Shown here one piece after another: positions 26,001 to 39,800 of a DNA stretch of 64,000 nucleotides. The DNA comes from Amphiura filiformis. Lineage: Eukaryota > Echinodermata > Ophiuroidea > Amphilepidida > Amphiuridae. The notes beneath the pieces were generated by a model that made no database searches, had not been told where the DNA came from, and saw nothing but the letters and a program-made list of their open reading frames with translations. The DNA is taken from contig NC_092637.1 in the NCBI RefSeq assembly GCF_039555335.1, positions 42,238,990 to 42,302,989 of the forward strand, written 5' to 3'. Made by a program: the position numbers and the translations under genes. Position 1 is the stretch's first letter, and each line of letters starts with the position of its first letter.

Positions 26001-27744
26001 ATAGATAGTGTATGAGCGACGTTCGTGATTCGGAAGTCACGTAAAGCCGTTGGTCCCGTCGGTTTATCATACTTATTGATTACGGAATAAAGCGCATACA
26101 CACGATGTCCTATTACTAATGAATACGTGTATAATCCCCGATCAATAATAAACCCTAACCCTAAGACCCTAACCCTAGCCCTGGGACACCACGTATACAG
26201 TAGCTTAAACGGGCTCCCTATTCAAATGCTAACTACGGTATATAGTGCGCGGCCGGGGTCCATGGTTCCAAAATTATTGGGCCCCAAAATTGCCTTGTAC
26301 AATGTACATCTTCCTTTTAGTCCGAAAAACACCACGTTTTTGCGAAAATGTGTTAAAATTACCAGGGAAATGAAAGTCAATAACATGTTTACCTTCACAA
26401 CCAACGAGTTCAAAACGCATGCTGATATGCTGGATCCATTCTACAGGTATTATTTTGATGTAAGACGCCAACACTGGTGCAGGGAATAGATTGGTGACAA
26501 TCGTAGTATGGTTCGTGTTTCCATCGAATATCTGTGATAAGGAATGAATTCAATATAAATAAGAAACCAATTGAATACATGAATCCAAAACCCACCCAAG
26601 TCCATGGGAAGTGATTTTGAGAAAAAAACCTGTGTATCATTTTAATTCCTTCAGTTAGATTTACCTGGTCAATATGGTAAGTTACACGTGCAAATGGGTG
26701 GGTTAAACTGTATTAGGTATGACGATTAGAATTTCAGGGACTTCGTGGGGTTCATTTTAATTTCTGGACTTGGGTGGTTTTTTGAATCATATACAAAGAC
26801 AATAATGTTGGAATGAGATTACCACTAGTAAGATAATACAAAATAAAGCACACAGTTATGTATAATGTTGATAAGCATTCTGCCATGTAATATAAACCAC
26901 ACACTTTCCTTGATTAAACCCATTTTTTTTTCAAAAGTCACTCTCCAGCAATAAAGATGTTACAAGTGGACTTTTTATACATACTGGATTTCAATCAATG
27001 TGTTACAAGACTCAAATCATGGACTTGGGTTGATTCTTTCATACAGCTATTTTTCACATGCTCAATAGACACAGAGGATGAATTTAAGTTGTTCTTTCAT
27101 ACATATGACAGGCCTATGTATAGCAACACTTTCCCATGCTTAACTCAATTTGACCAAAGTATGGACTTGGGTGGCTTTTGTATTCATATATTCAATTCCC
27201 TAATTATCTTGTAAAGAAGGGAAGAGGCTTACGCATCATACACTGGAACATGGAAACATTTAAACATTACAAACTAGTGCACGAGATCAAATTAATGATG
27301 CTTAATCGTTATAATCAATATACAGGGGAAAGATGAATTACGCATCGCACACTAGCACAATTAAACGTGAAATTACAAATGGAAACATAACATGCATAGG
27401 CAGATATACCACAGAAAAACTCCGGACATACCTGCCTGTGCAGGGACTTGAACCCCAGACCTCTCGCTTGTCAGGCGAGCGCTCTACCATAAGCTTGTAA
27501 CGGTTTGTGTGTTATTTTACACTGCATGTGTAAAGTAAGATAATTATTTTGTATGCAGTGGACTGGGATGCCCATCTGCTAATGTGTGCTGTCTTGCTTT
27601 TGTTTCAGCAGAACTTTGTAAATAATTAGATAAATCAAATGCAGAGCGCTCGATGCATTAAAGTAGAGCTAATACGAGTAGAACTTGTGGAACGAAAGGA
27701 CGAAACTCTGAGTTTCACGCTAATGCGATCATCAGACAACTGAA

Positions 27745-27832
<88 letters not shown>

Positions 27833-30800
27833 GCCCTATAATTCACAACTAAATAAAATTGGTATATTGGTTTGTTATGTTATACTCTATATGTTCACCA
27901 AAAACCATGCCTCAAAGTGGTTTAATTAGTAAGATATTAATTATGTCGTATTTACAAAACCTTGAAATGCCTGCATCGCATAGCGCAAGCCCAGTATATC
28001 GTATCTGCAATTTGAAGAATTTGCCGTTTCACATACTGACGTATTTGCGCTACGTGTTTGCGCGACTCTGTCATTGCACGGCAAAATGGCTGTTTTGTCC
28101 TTTTCACATACTGACGTATTTGCGCAACTGTTTCACATACTGACGTATTTGCGCGACGTATTTGTCACTTGAACGGCGAAATTCACATTAGTCCTTTTCA
28201 CACAGTGACGTATTTTATTTAATATTGATTTTTTGCAGAATAAGTTATGCTCTGATAGTGATAAGTGAATTATATTGAAAATATGGTATATTTGCATTAC
28301 TGTTAACCCGGTTTTAATCGCCAATAATATTTTAATCAAGGTTATGCAGCAAATGAAAATCGCTAGATTTTCAAGTTCGATTTTCTCGAAATGCGTATTT
28401 TGCAAATACGTCAGTATGTGATACGGCCGACGAAACATACATTGTTGAAATATAGACATAGGGTTTATATCCATGTTAGATGGATGCTTTGGTATATTCT
28501 TGGGCATCGTAAAATACCATAAATTCCTAAACAATCCTCAACAACTCATCAATATCGTGTTGCATATCAATGAACAGCTAATCATTAGAGAATGAATTTG
28601 GAGAAAACCTGATGATAATTACAAACACTCGCTGAGCAACAAGACCTTCCCTCTTTTAATCCAATAAGCTGATTATCTATTTGTTTTCATGAATTGGAAG
28701 ACATTCTTTGATGTATTACTGAGCTCATCTGAAATTACTGGAGTGTGAGCCACCCAGGCTGGTGGCTCAGCATAGTATTTTATCCAAAAATGGTTTTCTC
28801 CAAATTCGTTTCCTAATGTTTTTTCCCTTTTACAATGACACCACATTTGAAACAATCACCTGAGTACACGTCTTGTGAAATGTAATGAGGTCTCAAACAG
28901 AATGTGCCAAATTGGCTGATTATCCTGTTCAGCAAGCTGCAATCCCATATCTTCACAATCTAGGACCTAATGCAATCCTCCAAGATGACTAAGCTCGCCC
29001 ACACGGTGTCAGGGTAATCAATGACTATACACCTACAGAATATGGGAATATTCAGCCCATCAGCCCAGACCTCAACCCGATTGAACACTTGTGGGGCCAT
29101 TTGTTGGTCGTGTTGTGCGTGCCTGAGAAACCAATGCAACCATATTGAATGACCTGCGACGAATCCTGGTTGAAGAATGAAATGCCATCCCACAGCAACC
29201 GGGACAGTAACGTGTGACCAGACTGGTGAGCAGCATGAGGAGGAGGTACCAGGCTGTTGTGGCTGCGTACGGGGTTTCCACCCATTACTGAGGTTAGTGA
29301 CTAGTGTTGTTTGAGCACAGAATAATGGCCAAATTGGCATATTCTGTTTGAAGCTTTCGAAGGTGTGATTTATTTCTAGTGGTAAATTATATTATATTAA
29401 TTATATTAAAAATATTATCTCAACTCATGATAAAGCCAATAAAGTACCCTATAGTTTAAGTCATATTAAAGGAGGATTTCGTGATCCAAGCATCCTCTTT
29501 TTATGACATTTTCAGTAGATATCCACGAAAAAGCTTATTTCCAAAATTTCAGTTGATTCCGATTTTGCGTTTGCGAGTTATGCATGATTATGTGTATTAC
29601 ACTGCTCCATAGACAATGTGTTGTAATTTCGTTCTGGTGCACCAGAACGAAATTCCAATTTGGCGATATTTTTGCTAAACGTATTAATCTGCAAGAAATA
29701 TTTGGTACATAAACATTATGTAGCCAGAGGTATCCAGTGGTGTAAAAATCTCAACTTTTTTTGGGAAAAGTGGGGGGATAAGGCTGTGGATCACGAAATG
29801 CCCCTTTAAGATAAGCAAGTGTTCCAATTTTGGAATTTTATAATAGCGTGGTCTTTCCTTTAACTATCATAAGAAGAAGAATGACGATAAAAACTCACCA
29901 TTTCCCCCTGATTATTTGTATACTGCTCAAAAAATGCCCAAAATTCACCATCCTCACTGTATTGAACTTTGAATCTGGTCACATATTGCCATTGCGGAGG
30001 AGACCAATCTTCCCTTCCTTGAATCAACACGCCGGTAACCCATGTTGGGACGCCAAGAGCTACCTGGATCCATTGGTTGCCGTCATTGGTCTGGGCGCTC
30101 CATGCTCCAGTAGTACCTGTCATTGCAGCGCGGTTCAGACGAGCATTGTTAGCCCCGTAGTAGAGACCGGGGTCGTCACTTGAAACCCATTCGGTAGAAG
30201 CGGTGATTTGGCTGTCACTTATCCGACCATCCTCCATCCCCAGGTGGTCTTGGCAAGTTGGTTGCTCTGGGTTGGGTTGAGCTATAATGTACAAAAATAG
30301 CATTATTTACCCTGGATAAAGTTTATCTTGAAACTAAGTAACCATGGTAACGGTGCCATTTTATGCATTTAAGTCACAGCTAGGCGAAAATACTGGGATG
30401 GGACCGATTTTTCCCTGATGCCCTGCCTGTGTAATCTCCCGCCCATGGGTGTTTCAATTCGGTTAATTACGGTTATAAACTAACTAGGCCCATACCAATT
30501 TATACCTGTCATCATATTAACATGATTAAATTTCAGAAAAAAGTATAGTTTGACCTACCTATGATCTAAAAAGTTATAACCAAATATAGGTCAAAGGTTA
30601 AATATAATTTTGGCTCCGCATGGATCAACAATTAAAGGCCCTTTCAGTGATTTCACAGGAACATTTAAAAAATTGAAATTTGTCAGAGTTGCTTAGAAAT
30701 AAAGAATAAGTCTACAGAATTTCATTAAACCACTTTTCCCTGAATACATCGACAAATTAGTCAAAAAACAGAAGTTTTAGAAAGGTTCTACTTCAACTCA

Positions 30801-33800
30801 GATCGACTCGAGAAAATCGATATTTTCGTACAGTGCGCCACCAATCGACTGGAAAAACTTCCTAGTCCAGTGTTTCTAACACGGGGGAAGTAGAGTCTAA
30901 ATTTATTTAAAACAGACGCTTAATTTTTGTAGTAGAAAACAAAATAAGCAATTAAACGTCACCGAGGCAAACTAACGGTCAATTCAAATATGAAAAACAG
31001 TTAAAATTGTGTATTTTGTTTAAAATAGTAGCTACTGATGTAATAAGTAGTAGAAACAATACGCAACGCGTGTTGGTACGTGGAGAGTGAGCTTCTTTCG
31101 ATCTTGAGTCGGACTTTTTGTACTGTCAGTATCAAAAGTCCAGAATCATGCAAATGCTTTATTTTGTCTAAAATACACGGCTTTCGACCGAACCACTAGC
31201 AGGCTATGTTAGCACATCTATGCCAATTACAAAGGTACCAAAATCTGAATTTTGATGATTTTTACGATCATCCGGATGAGCAAATCACTGAATGGGCCTT
31301 TAAATAGTCCATCTTACGGGCGTTTGCCGTTGCGACAGGCCACATGTTAAACCACGTCATTTTAAAGAAAAGGTGAACACTGATGGCGCTATTTATGTTA
31401 AATCGTGTTTTCATCATTACAAAGGGGAGATACTGGTATAATGCCATTAAAACATCAGAAAAAGATAACAAATAGCAAACGGATTTTTTCAAATTTAACT
31501 CTTTTTATCATGAAATGTTAAAAATAACTATTTCGCTAAATTAAATTTAGAATATAATGTAAATAGCGCCCTCAATTTGCAAACAAATAATAGAATTTAT
31601 AAAATAAAATATACCACACAAAAGCAGAAAAGGATGAATAAGTTGAAAGAGAAACGAAAATCTGGCTGAAAAAATAATACACATTAGTGTGATAGTTTTG
31701 CGGTGTTTTTTTTGTCATTTTGGAACGTCATTTTTTGCTACCAACCGCAACGTAACCGCCTTACTGGAATTCCACGGCTGACCAATTCACAATGGATTCC
31801 ATCCTCTAGAGGGCATACTAACTGGTTTTCGACTAATGTAGCACGCAGTTGGCGTTCCCGTATCGCGTTTCACGTAAATTTCCTAATCTCTCTATTGTAG
31901 GCGCTGGAATGAAATCGCAATTTTCTTCGTTATACCTCATTTGTTTGCTCGAAATTAAAAAGGGATAATGTGTCGATCAGTGAAACAAACATTTAAATAA
32001 GAATAAGTTCTTTATGCAAATCACACATTATTGCTTTAAAACATCTTTTAATTCTGTGGTTGCGATAGACGTCGCGTTTTTGTTTAGTTTTTTTTTTTTT
32101 TTTTTTTTTCTTCTTCTTCTTTTTTTTTTTTTTTGGCCCAATTTCGATTTTCGGCGGCCCGGGGGGAGGGGGGCACTCAAATATTAAAGTGACATATCTG
32201 TGTCCACTAGCGTATGAAACTAGGGTCTATAAGTGTAGAAATTTTCAGAAAAAGGGGGATCATTCGGTGTTGGGTAAATTAATCATTTTGTTGGTGTTTG
32301 GGGGGGAAATCCATATCTTCAATACAAAATGTCAAACTTTTCAATTGATCGTCGGCTTTTCATCCCAGCTACATACACTTTAAGTACATATCATCAGATT
32401 TATAAAATTTACTTCGAGGACTGTTAAATATCAAAAATAAAATTTTTTGATTATTTACCATAAAATGTATATTAATATATTAATTTATTTGATATCAGAA
32501 GGACATTCTTCGTCGATATCTCTGGGGTGCTCTCATCTCCCACAAAAAATACTGTCCAAAGGTTTATACCCCATCCCTTAAGGTTATACTAAACTTTGTA
32601 ATGATCGATCCAGAATGAGACTGCATGTAGCCCCCTTTAAAATTATCTATTTCTGGAAATAAATATCGTAGTGAGAAAACGCAAACTACGTCTAAAAGCT
32701 GAAAGTGTACTGGTTATTATTATGCTTGAATTTTCTACTTGGCTCAAAAAGAAATGTACTTTTCAAACATTTCAATTTTTTTTCAATATCCGGAGCATCA
32801 AGATTTTTGGGAACACGGCCATAATTTCTCAGTGGAAGTGGCGATTTTGTTGGGAACTACGACGCACATTACAAACAAGTCAATAAAAGAATGTGCATAT
32901 TCATTCTTGATATTGCTTGTCTCGATTTGTTTTAGTAAGCTTACATGTTTGCCGAATTTGAAGTAAAATGGCCTCCACTTGTATGTCGTTTTGTAACCAG
33001 TAATAACAATTCCGTGCACGATTTCATAGACAAAATTCTGACCTACATTATTTCTATAAACCCTCTTCTATATGCAGGTGCTATTTAAATTTTTATTTCG
33101 ATAGCAGAAAATTGAGATATTTGCTATTTTTCCGACTCGCTGCTGTCAAATTGTCTAGTTTCGCGATAAAAGATACAGCGAAATCAATTTTTTTAGAACC
33201 ATTTCACCTCGTTTCGGCTCGTGCTTTGAAGTACAAACTTCAAAATTGATATAGTGATTCTATATTTCAAGCTGCGTCATACTGTGTTTTTCTTACCTCT
33301 GATTGTCGCTGCTCAAGGCCAAAATTCGAAATTTTTTGGACAAAAGTGACACTCTCATTTTTTTTAAAACACGCTGTTTACGTATACGACGGGCTCTATT
33401 TGCCCGATAAAGTGGTGTTGCCGAGTTTGGATTTTAAAATATTTAGGTATTTTCTAGCTTAAAATCTAGCGCCAATGAACCTGGTGCATGGGAGGGAAAA
33501 TGTGGGGGGTAGTTAGGGCGCGAAAAAAAATGTGCACATTTTCATGCTTGCTGCGCTTGCAACAGGTTTAAGGTATGGGTATGGAAATTGGGGATCCCAA
33601 AAAATTGGCATATAGGCCTAGGCCTATGCAAAGGGGGTGGGGGCAGTTTTGGCAGGCCAAGGGGAGGGGCCACAAAATTTGGCAGTCCAGGGGGTGCGGA
33701 CAAGCGATTTTGGCTGGCCGAGACAGGAGGCAAGCGATTTTAGCGAGTCGCTTGGAAATTTTGGCTTATAATTAGTAGGCTAATATCGGTAGGCCTACTG

Positions 33801-36800
33801 ATTGCACAGCCTTTCGAGAAAGCAATTTTTGGCAAGCCGGGGCCGGGGAGGGAATAAATTTTGGCATGTCGAAAGGGAGGAAGAATGACTTTACCTAGCA
33901 CACATTAAAGGGGCATTTCGTGATCCACAACCTCATACAACCCCATAGGCCTACGTCCTTTCTCACAAGTTAAGATTTGTATACCACTCATCCCGCTCTG
34001 GCCACATGTTTAGGCATTTTCACGCAGATCAATTCGTTAAGCAATGGAAAATATTGCCAAATTTGAATTTCGTTTTAAAAGCCTACTCCCCATTAAAAAA
34101 AACCCACTAATTTTGGGGATTAAAAAAAAAGTTCTGTAAAATGAAACAAAAGGCTGCCTCAATCCTAATTAGGGCCTATTCATTTAAGGCCAGGCCTTCA
34201 TTTCTGAAAATAGCGGGAGCTCAGTTAGTCACTGTACTCAGGAGCTTGACAAGGAGCTCAATTATATAATATCAATATTAAACCATAGGAGCAGCTCAAT
34301 AAATGCCATTGGTAAAATTATTAGGCCTACGATATTTTATTTGACTGTGATCCTATATACACTGTATATACCTTTAAAATTTCTAAAATTGGTGGAATTG
34401 AACAAGCTCTAAATTTCTCATACGTCCAGCATAACCAAGGGCAACTGGGGGTGGGTGGGAAAGCCCCCTAGCTATGGCCATACCCGTAGTGGCGGAACCA
34501 GAATTTTTTCGCGGGGCATGGGGGGGGGGGAAGTGAATTTGAGACGGGGGCACTTGGAAATCATCATTTTGCACTAAATTGCCGCAAAAAGTGGAAAATT
34601 ACATAATTGTGGGGATTTTGCCTAAAAACTGGCTGGGAAAGAAAAAATATTGGGGGAAATACTGCCCCCCCCCCCCCTAGCGGCGCCACTGCATATCCAT
34701 CCATGATGCTAGAATGACGGAAGTTCTGGCGCTGCGGAAATTCAATTTCAATATCACGAGTTTTTATCAGGGATTTTACCAAGGGAAGGCGATAGGTGTA
34801 GGATTTTGCTGATATACCAGGCAACCCGAGAAAGGAACTGAGGTGTGGCTTAATAAGGGAGTGTTCATTATAAATATTTTCCATTATCATACTTTCGACG
34901 CCGAGAGCATAATTATTTGAAGCGTACATTGAAAGAGAAACGCACATGTCTCTGATTAGCTCGGGGATTAGCTACTGCGCGCTGCGTGCTGGCTTGTTGT
35001 TGTCCCGGGTTGTTGTCGAGTGGAAATGGGAAATTTATGAATGAACTTCCGCAACTTTGCAACATCATCACGCAGCGGCGTAGCTGGGATGTTTTGAGGG
35101 GCCCAAATCACCAAATTTCCCACTGGGGCGGGGGCCCAAATAGACAATTTTGCCAGGCTTATTGATAATAATCGTATATGGTAGGCCTATTGAGCTGTAG
35201 GCCTATTGCATATCGTTTGGATTCCCCATCTCTCTGCCCTCCTCTCACCCTCTCTTTTTCCCTCCCCCCCTCTTTCCCTCTTTTTTCCTTGCACTAGGGG
35301 GCGGGGGCCCAAATAGGCAATTTTTGCAATTGCCCCCCCCCGGCAGCTACGCTACTGTCATCACGGTAGACATACGCGGTAGCCTACAACTACAAGAAAG
35401 GTTTACAGACAAATATAGGCCTAGGTCTAGTAGGCCTATCAAAATGTTATATTTTTATATTTTCTGGTGGACTCGCGGAGAATATCATGTCATGGAGGTC
35501 CCGGCGCTGGGTTGGGGGGGTCTCAAGGCATTTTGGTATGCCTACCCATGCTTGATTCCGGGAGGTTTTTAGCAGGCCCGACCATTTTTTTATAACACCT
35601 CAGGCGGGTCTCTTCAAAACATTTGTACCGCGGTCACCCACATTTGGCCTAATTTGACGCTTTTTTAAGGGCACTTTTGCCAAAATGCGCCCAAAAGTTG
35701 GTCTTCGCTGTAAACCCACCCATCATAGTCGTTGAAAAGGTAGGCCTACTCCAAAACTGTGGCACATCCACGAACCCGAGGGAGAGACCTCCGCGGGTAA
35801 AAACACACCTCTAGCGGGACCAGATTTATAATTTAAAATAGGCCTACATTTTGGAAGCCAGTCATCACGACAAAACGGGCCATGGTAGTGTTAATGGTAT
35901 TAACACTTTGATTTTAGGCTTAAATGATGAGTGTAGGCCTATAAATTGCAAATTTGCACACACCCCGGGGGAACCATCTCAAGTTGGTTTGGGTAATGAT
36001 GTGAGGCTGTGACTCCGAAAAACTACGGTACGATTTTAAACCAAATTTGAATAAAACAGACCCAAAATTGTATCAACTTTTGGACTGAAAGTTTTCGCAA
36101 ATTTTTACTTTTTCGAGAAAATCATTGAAAAATACCATTCTTAAACCTAATTTTCAAGACACTGAGGGTCAATAAAATCATGGCTAAAAATGCAACAGAG
36201 TCTAAACTAAATGGCTGAAAATGCACCCCAAATCTGCCGCACATCCCACGACACCGTATTTCACCTTATAGATTTGGAAAATTGTCGCAATAAAATAGGC
36301 CCGAACTTATCCCAAATTATCCCCCGAAAAAATTTTTTTTTTTTTTGAGGTTGGAGTCTTATTATTTTTATTCTCAGAGAGGATAGGGGTTGATATTTTT
36401 AGCAGGGTACAGTTTGTCTTGTTTTTGTTTTGTTTTTGACGTTGAAGTTCCAGATTCTTTTTTTCATATATTATTATTCATTTATTATTTATACCCTGTA
36501 CGTGGGGAAAAAGACACACGACAGCTACAGAGAAGCCACGAAAAAACTCCTGTGAAGTGCATGAAAATGCCCCGAAAATGTGCCAACCGAAACACCCGAA
36601 CAGGAAGATAAAATAAAAAAACAAAACCAAAAACCCAGGAAATTTCCCGAAATAAGTTTCAAATTCTTTGTCCCCCACTAAAATATATTATGAACACTCC
36701 CTTATGAAGTCTGCCCTCTTCCGGCTATTCTGGTAGTAGGCGTTGACAATTACTTTCATATTTTTGAAGCATGTTTGAACCCGATTTGTTCTCTATTCAC

Positions 36801-39800
36801 ATTTTTAACGTTGCAAGTAACATTTCAAGACCTATATTTGTGACAGGTATTTAATTATCTTGCTAGAGATGTGCCTAAAGTTGAAATTCAATATTTCGGA
36901 TCGCAAAGATCGAGAGATATAAAGTTGTTGAATATCAGTTTAACACCATGGATCATATGGGCGTCTTATATGAACGATTATGATAGCTAAGCAAAATGGC
37001 TGGGATACAGGTTGTATAAACGACATGAATATTCATGAACTATACAGACTCCATTCTTCTCTAATAATAAAGATGTCAATCACTCTCCTAGACGACAGTT
37101 GCTTGGCGCTTGTAAACAAATCGAATAATAGTGCTTGACAAGAGCTAAAAAAATAGGCTAAAAACACATTTTCACACATTTTTTTCCGGATTTTTTTATT
37201 TCACATGATAAGTAGACATATTTTCTTACGTATAAGGTAATAATATATTTTTTCTGGAGGTAAAGCCCTTCAACACTTTGTTTAACCTTAAGACGTGCAC
37301 TGCCGTTTTTTTTAGTTCAATTGCTATACCTGGGAAAGTGTGGCTCCTGCCATCTCAATCGCCTTATAATCAAACGACAACGCTAAAAACAACTAACTGG
37401 TAAAGTTAATGGTGATTGGTGATTAGAAATTAATTATTAATTCGCCAAAATAAAATTCAATTATTAATTCGCTTAAAAGCTTTTCGTCTGTTTCACTACT
37501 ACGTGTATAATATAAATTAAATACTGCATGCCGATGGAGTGAACACGGAACCAATTAAAGGCCCACTCAGTGATTTCCTCATCCGGATGGCGTAAAAATC
37601 ATACAAATTCAGCTTTTGGTACCTTTGTCATTGTTACAGATGTGCTAACATAGCCTGCTAGTGCATGGTTCAGCCGAATGCCGTGCGTATTTAAGACAAA
37701 ATAAGGCATTTTACATGAATCTGAAATTTTTATACTGACAGTAGGCCTAGGCCTAGGCCTTATAAAAATTAGCTACATGTATTTGAATGGGGCTTCAACT
37801 TCGTCAATACTGTTGTTTTCTTAGTTTTTTGCCAAATATTTCGTTCCAGAAATACCAAATGACAATTTGAATGACCTATCCTTCACTTTTAAGCAATTTA
37901 TAAACAATGTGAATTTTTGCGCTGGGATCACTGAATGGGTCTTTAAGTTTTTTTGTTCACGCAGTGAGAACCCATATATCATATGCACAGTTTATCCCTT
38001 ACATACCCTGTGTCTAGAATAGCGTAGCCCACCAACCCTGTGGGGAAGAGGCTAGAAAATAATAGATTTACCACATTCGCCTTGCTATAACATTGAATTG
38101 CGTTATCTGTTGAACTAATAACGAAAAATAATATCAGGGGAAAGTGTTAGCTTTCGTTTGATATTTAAAAAATCTGATTGGATGAAGGAAACACTTGAGG
38201 TTTTGTTTTGACAAAAAACAATCACAAAGGCCCATTTTCCAGCTAGAAGCTCCACAGGGGACACTTGAGGTTTCGACAAAAACCAATCACAGAGGCCTGT
38301 TTTCCAGCTAGAAGCTCCACGGCTCTTACGATGCTATGCACGCAACCGTGTAGTGTAATCAAAGACTGTGTGGAGACAATTCACTGCTTGCTTGGCAACT
38401 CTTGGACGAAAATGTATGCTCAGGTGTATTGAGATGGTTTTGAGAGAATCGTTTTTGTATAGAAACCTTTCCATATCATGACTCATTGCTGCCATGTCTT
38501 CTCTCTGATTGTTGCTAATGTCAAACTTGTCATAACTGTGATTGTATCACACAAGTAAATGAGAAACATGTGGTTGTGGAAATAAGCTCTTCATATAATG
38601 TAATTTAGAGCACGCATTATAAGATTGTGTCCATCGTCAATAAACTTATCAGAAAGAATATACTTTTGTAAAAGAGGTTGGTGTAATTTCATCAAAGATG
38701 TCGAATGTTGATAGTTATTTGGTATTTAGAAAAAAATCAAAAATAGGGCCTACCATAGCTTAATATTTGTGCAAAAATTCTAGATATTCAAGTTTAGATC
38801 AAAAAGGCTACTTAACAAAATTCACAAAATCTAGGATACTCATCAGTAGCGTAGCCAGCGGGGGCAGGGGGGCAGAGTGCCACCCCTGACAAAAATGAAA
38901 CAAACAAGTGCCCCTCTGATAAATAAATGAAGAGCAAATCTGGAGGGCAAAGGAAAAGCAAAGGGGTAAGGAGCCCTTTTCCACTAAAATTAAACCAGAT
39001 CATGGGCCAAAATAGTAAGTGTAAAATAGACCATTTTGCGCGCTGCGCACGTATATTGTCATAATAAGGCCCCTTTTATCACAATCATGGCCCGGGAATC
39101 ATGGGCGAAAATAGTGCAAAATACAACATGTTTGCGAGCTACTCGCGCACATCGTACCAGTAAGGCCTTTTTGGAAGCTCGAAGACATGTACAGACTCTT
39201 TAAAAAACAAAACGGGTTATGTAGATCGCTCATTCTACAAAATCGGGTGCCAATAGCCCTTTTTCCATTCTTTGGTCCACAAACACTTTGTCGAGCATTT
39301 AGGGCATCAAATATGTTGTTTTTCTGGTAGAACTCAACGAGATCTACACGGACATATATAGTTTTCCATACTTTAAATGCTTTCTTCAGCCTGATTAACC
39401 CTTTCAAAGGCTCAAAAATCGCTAAAAATGCGTTTCCACTGCTCAAGTGTCAAATCTGACCCTGAATATTTTCTTTGAATAAATGCGAAATCTTTACTTT
39501 ACATATTTGTTGTTTTTTTAATTAGATAACGTGCCATCATATTGTTTATCAACATTATTTTTTAGTGATTAAAACGTCTTTGTGTAATTCTAAAATAAAT
39601 TGAACTTTCCACCAAAACGCTGTGAGCTACGTTACCCCAGTTTTAACACACGTTATTGAAAAGACGTATATAAGACAGAGATATCAACGTAGTTTGCGGC
39701 TTTTGAAAGGAAACACTCATAGGTTTTTAAAAATCACCGTAAAAATCGTGATGCTGTAGCATTTTTGGCATAGAAATTTTGTAAACATTGAAATTTTGAC

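Larger units (their letters stand above)
26393..31400. repeat. Segmental duplication D2 (first F5/8C domain)
   Basis: The counterpart of 22355-25080. It is lengthened by later insertions: the Penelope-like repeat and microsatellite near 27.5-27.8 kb, the Tc1 fragment near 29 kb, MITE A at 29470-29805 and MITE B at 30636-31299. Confidence 0.75.

Noticed and set aside
26150..26183. Interstitial telomere-like CCCTAA units
   Set aside because: Only about four imperfect units. Too short to claim a telomere or a fusion point.
27422..27497. Possible functional tRNA-Val(GAC) gene
   Set aside because: The anticodon and T arms are plausible, but the acceptor strands do not pair and the D arm is short. 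Treated as tRNA-derived repeat.
36390..36611. Plus-strand frame of 73 codons with a hydrophobic start
   Set aside because: No splice context, no domain, AT-rich intron sequence. Length is expected by chance.
39099..39446. Minus-strand frame of 115 codons in the hAT element
   Set aside because: No BED finger, DDE or dimerisation motif is visible. Related fragments at 2.2 and 4.0 kb do not keep the frame. Too weak to call a transposase.
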